This document shows positions 6,064 to 7,032 of a stretch of DNA of 7,032 bases, piece after piece. The stretch lies in assembly GCA_934133155.1 (NCBI GenBank), contig CAKPAT010000067.1:1-7032 (forward strand), in the 5' to 3' direction. This stretch comes from an uncultured Bacilli bacterium (GTDB lineage Bacteria > Bacillota_I > Bacilli_A > RF39 > UBA660). The position numbers were made by a program, and so were the translations under genes. How positions within the stretch are numbered: position 1 is the first letter of the stretch; each line of letters begins with the position of its first letter. Below the pieces are notes generated by a model. The model ran no database searches and was not told the origin of the DNA. It worked only from the letters and a program-made list of their open reading frames with translations.

Positions 6064-6681
6064 CTAACTAATCCTGTAGTGACCTACAATATCACTTCTA
6101 AAACCTAAAATATCTTCCTCATAACTTTTTTGATAAACAGATGCATGATGAATAACTAAAGGAATACCCTTCCTATTTCGTTTATCAGAAATAACACCAA
6201 TATGATTTTTGAAAACTACAATATCTCCACCTTGCCATTCACTAAATTTATTAACATCAACTGTCAGAGAAATCGCATGCCTATCAAAATAAATCTTCAA
6301 ATTTCTAACCCTTCTAAAATCAATATTTTTATCAGCCTTAGAAATACCATACAAACTAGGATTATTTAAAATATCTTCATTAACCAAACTCATTAAATCA
6401 TACCCAGCACCTTTAAGACCAAAAGCCACCACATCCGTACACACACCAAAATTATCATCTGGATAACCACCATTATAATACTTACTTTTATACTTTGGTT
6501 TAGTAGCAATATAATCAAAAACGCTATTTAAAATATCCGTTTGATCATCTATTCCATCACCATCCATATCAAAATCACTAAAATAAGTTTCAATATTAAA
6601 ATCATGATTAAAATAAGTCCTATGTGGAATAAAATATAAAATAAAACAAATAATTATAATTAAAATAATAATTTTTTTCAT
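6064..6681 (-). CDS. DUF1287 membrane-anchored Cys/His protein with Ca-binding-like loop
   Basis: This 205-residue protein is a DUF1287 (PF06940) member. After KK comes one hydrophobic segment (residues 4-18) that acts as a signal anchor, with no lipobox, so the rest should face outside. Residues 38-49 (DMDGDGIDDQTD) form a DxDxDG EF-hand or dockerin-like calcium loop. The core has YYNGGYPDDNFGVCTDVVAF with C81, then NIDFRRVRNLKIYF near 119-132, and GGDIVVFKNHIGVISD with H160 and D166. The Cys followed by a His in an NHIG setting resembles the NlpC/P60-like papain fold, so a cell-wall amidase or peptidase role is plausible but unproven. It is the first gene of the operon. No convincing ribosome binding site precedes the ATG; a stop codon lies in frame upstream, so no earlier start is possible. 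Confidence 0.88.
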   Translation of the reverse strand: MKKIIILIIIICFILYFIPHRTYFNHDFNIETYFSDFDMDGDGIDDQTDILNSVFDYIATKPKYKSKYYNGGYPDDNFGVCTDVVAFGLKGAGYDLMSLVNEDILNNPSLYGISKADKNIDFRRVRNLKIYFDRHAISLTVDVNKFSEWQGGDIVVFKNHIGVISDKRNRKGIPLVIHHASVYQKSYEEDILGFRSDIVGHYRIS

Positions 6682-6689
6682 ACAAATAC

Positions 6690-6695
6690 ATCATA
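6690..6695 (-). promoter_or_regulatory. Candidate -10 (TATGAT) close to the DUF1287 start
   Basis: TATGAT (5/6 to TATAAT) ends 8 nt before the ATG at 6681. If used, transcription would begin at or next to the start codon and the mRNA would be nearly leaderless, which would fit the missing ribosome binding site. No good -35 sits 16-18 bp upstream, so the call is weak. Confidence 0.25.
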
Positions 6696-6792
6696 CATTA
6701 ATTAAAGAAAAAAAGCCATACAAATTAACCACTAAATAATAAAATTATCAAACAAATATGATAAGAAAATTCAAATTTCTTTTTTTAAAAGA

Positions 6793-6813
6793 CGCCACTA
6801 AAGCGCCATTAAA
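6793..6813. repeat. Tandem 11-bp repeat CGCCAYTAAA
   Basis: CGCCACTAAA and CGCCATTAAA match at 9 of 10 positions and are spaced one helical turn apart, about 110-130 bp upstream of the DUF1287 start. It could be a tandem protein-binding site or a chance duplication. Confidence 0.35.
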
Positions 6814-6912
6814 ATTCATAATCCATCATTAAACAAACATTTATAATATTTTCTATTTACCCTTAGGTTAACTTATATTTCAAAATGAAAATAGTTATTT
6901 TTTATATAAAAC

Positions 6913-6990
6913 TTACTTTTCTGCTTTTCTCGCCAAAACCGCAACACTTTCCACATGTGTTGGGTATTGGATATGAATAGTAACTTTTTT
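6913..6990 (-). pseudogene. Tail fragment resembling an RlmD/TrmA-type RNA methyltransferase
   Basis: The minus strand encodes KKVTIHIQYPTHVESVAVLA followed by RKAEK and a TAA stop (6915-6913). The segment PTHVESVAVLARK resembles the C-terminus of uracil-C5 RNA methyltransferases (RlmD/TrmA), where an HVE-x-V stretch precedes the end. Going upstream, an in-frame TAG (6993-6991) blocks the frame immediately before the two lysines, next to a run of six T's on the plus strand. The 42 bases beyond it do not show a clear continuation in another frame. It may be a decayed gene end, a frameshift, or a chance resemblance. The local G+C is higher than in the flanking non-coding DNA, which favours a coding origin. 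Confidence 0.35.
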
Positions 6991-7032
6991 CTATGCGTAT
7001 TGTTTAAATACACTATATTTAACACAAACTAT

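Larger units (their letters stand above)
6682..6912. other. Non-coding A/T-rich leader upstream of the DUF1287 operon
   Basis: No coding frame of any length is convincing on either strand in these 231 bp. Visible items are the weak TATGAT near the operon start, a minus-strand TTGATA that could be a -35 but has no good partner, and a tandem pair CGCCACTAAA (6793-6802) and CGCCATTAAA (6804-6813), 11 bp apart. This pair stands out because it is a G/C-rich island in A/T-rich DNA. No strong hairpin with a T-run was found. Confidence 0.5.

Noticed and set aside
1..7032. tRNA, rRNA, CRISPR array, IS element or riboswitch
   Set aside because: No cloverleaf-like G/C-rich segment, spaced direct-repeat array, transposase or terminal inverted repeat was seen on either strand.

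Overview
The window is very A+T-rich and every gene that can be supported reads on the minus strand, so the natural reading direction is from high to low coordinates. Ribosome binding sites of the type AGAGGTGAT / GGTGAT, the gene families present (DUF1287, PF06541, DUF1848, DUF362, AAA_14/DUF4143), and codon use point to a low-GC Bacillota (Firmicutes) genome, perhaps a gut Bacilli or Clostridia lineage. TGG encodes Trp, and TGA and TAG both end genes, so this is not a TGA=Trp mollicute code. The lineage call is inference.

Layout in the direction of transcription. (1) 7032-6682: no intact gene. A 25-codon stretch resembles the tail of an RlmD/TrmA-type RNA methyltransferase, but an in-frame TAG lies just upstream of it. 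About 230 bp of A/T-rich leader follow. (2) 6681-4049: a tightly packed four-gene operon, with 11 bp and 13 bp gaps and then a 4 bp ATGA overlap. It encodes a membrane-anchored DUF1287 Cys/His protein with a Ca-binding-like DxDxDG loop, a PF06541 (CmpB-like) multi-pass membrane protein, a Nudix hydrolase, and a DUF1848 protein with a C-terminal CX3CX2C cluster. (3) 4048-3870: an intergenic region with two tandem promoters. The nearer one has a 19-bp spacer filled by a 22-bp dyad, the classic architecture of a MerR-controlled promoter. (4) 3842-1394: a MerR regulator overlapping (ATGA) a soluble VirD4/TraG-like P-loop ATPase, then after 53 bp a DUF362 protein that lacks the ferredoxin insert of its longer relatives. 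A stem-loop that contains the DUF362 stop codon probably terminates this unit. (5) 1393-1: a short regulatory gap holding two 13-bp TTTTCGTACAAAA repeats 33 bp apart, then an AAA_14/DUF4143 ATPase cut off by the window edge near its natural end.

The most unusual element is unit 4: a MerR regulator with a textbook MerR promoter, translationally coupled to a coupling-protein-like ATPase. That ATPase has no membrane domain and no neighbouring conjugation genes. Its Walker B glutamate is replaced by Asn and the usual sensor Gln motif is missing. It could be a relic or a repurposed enzyme; the sequence alone cannot say which.
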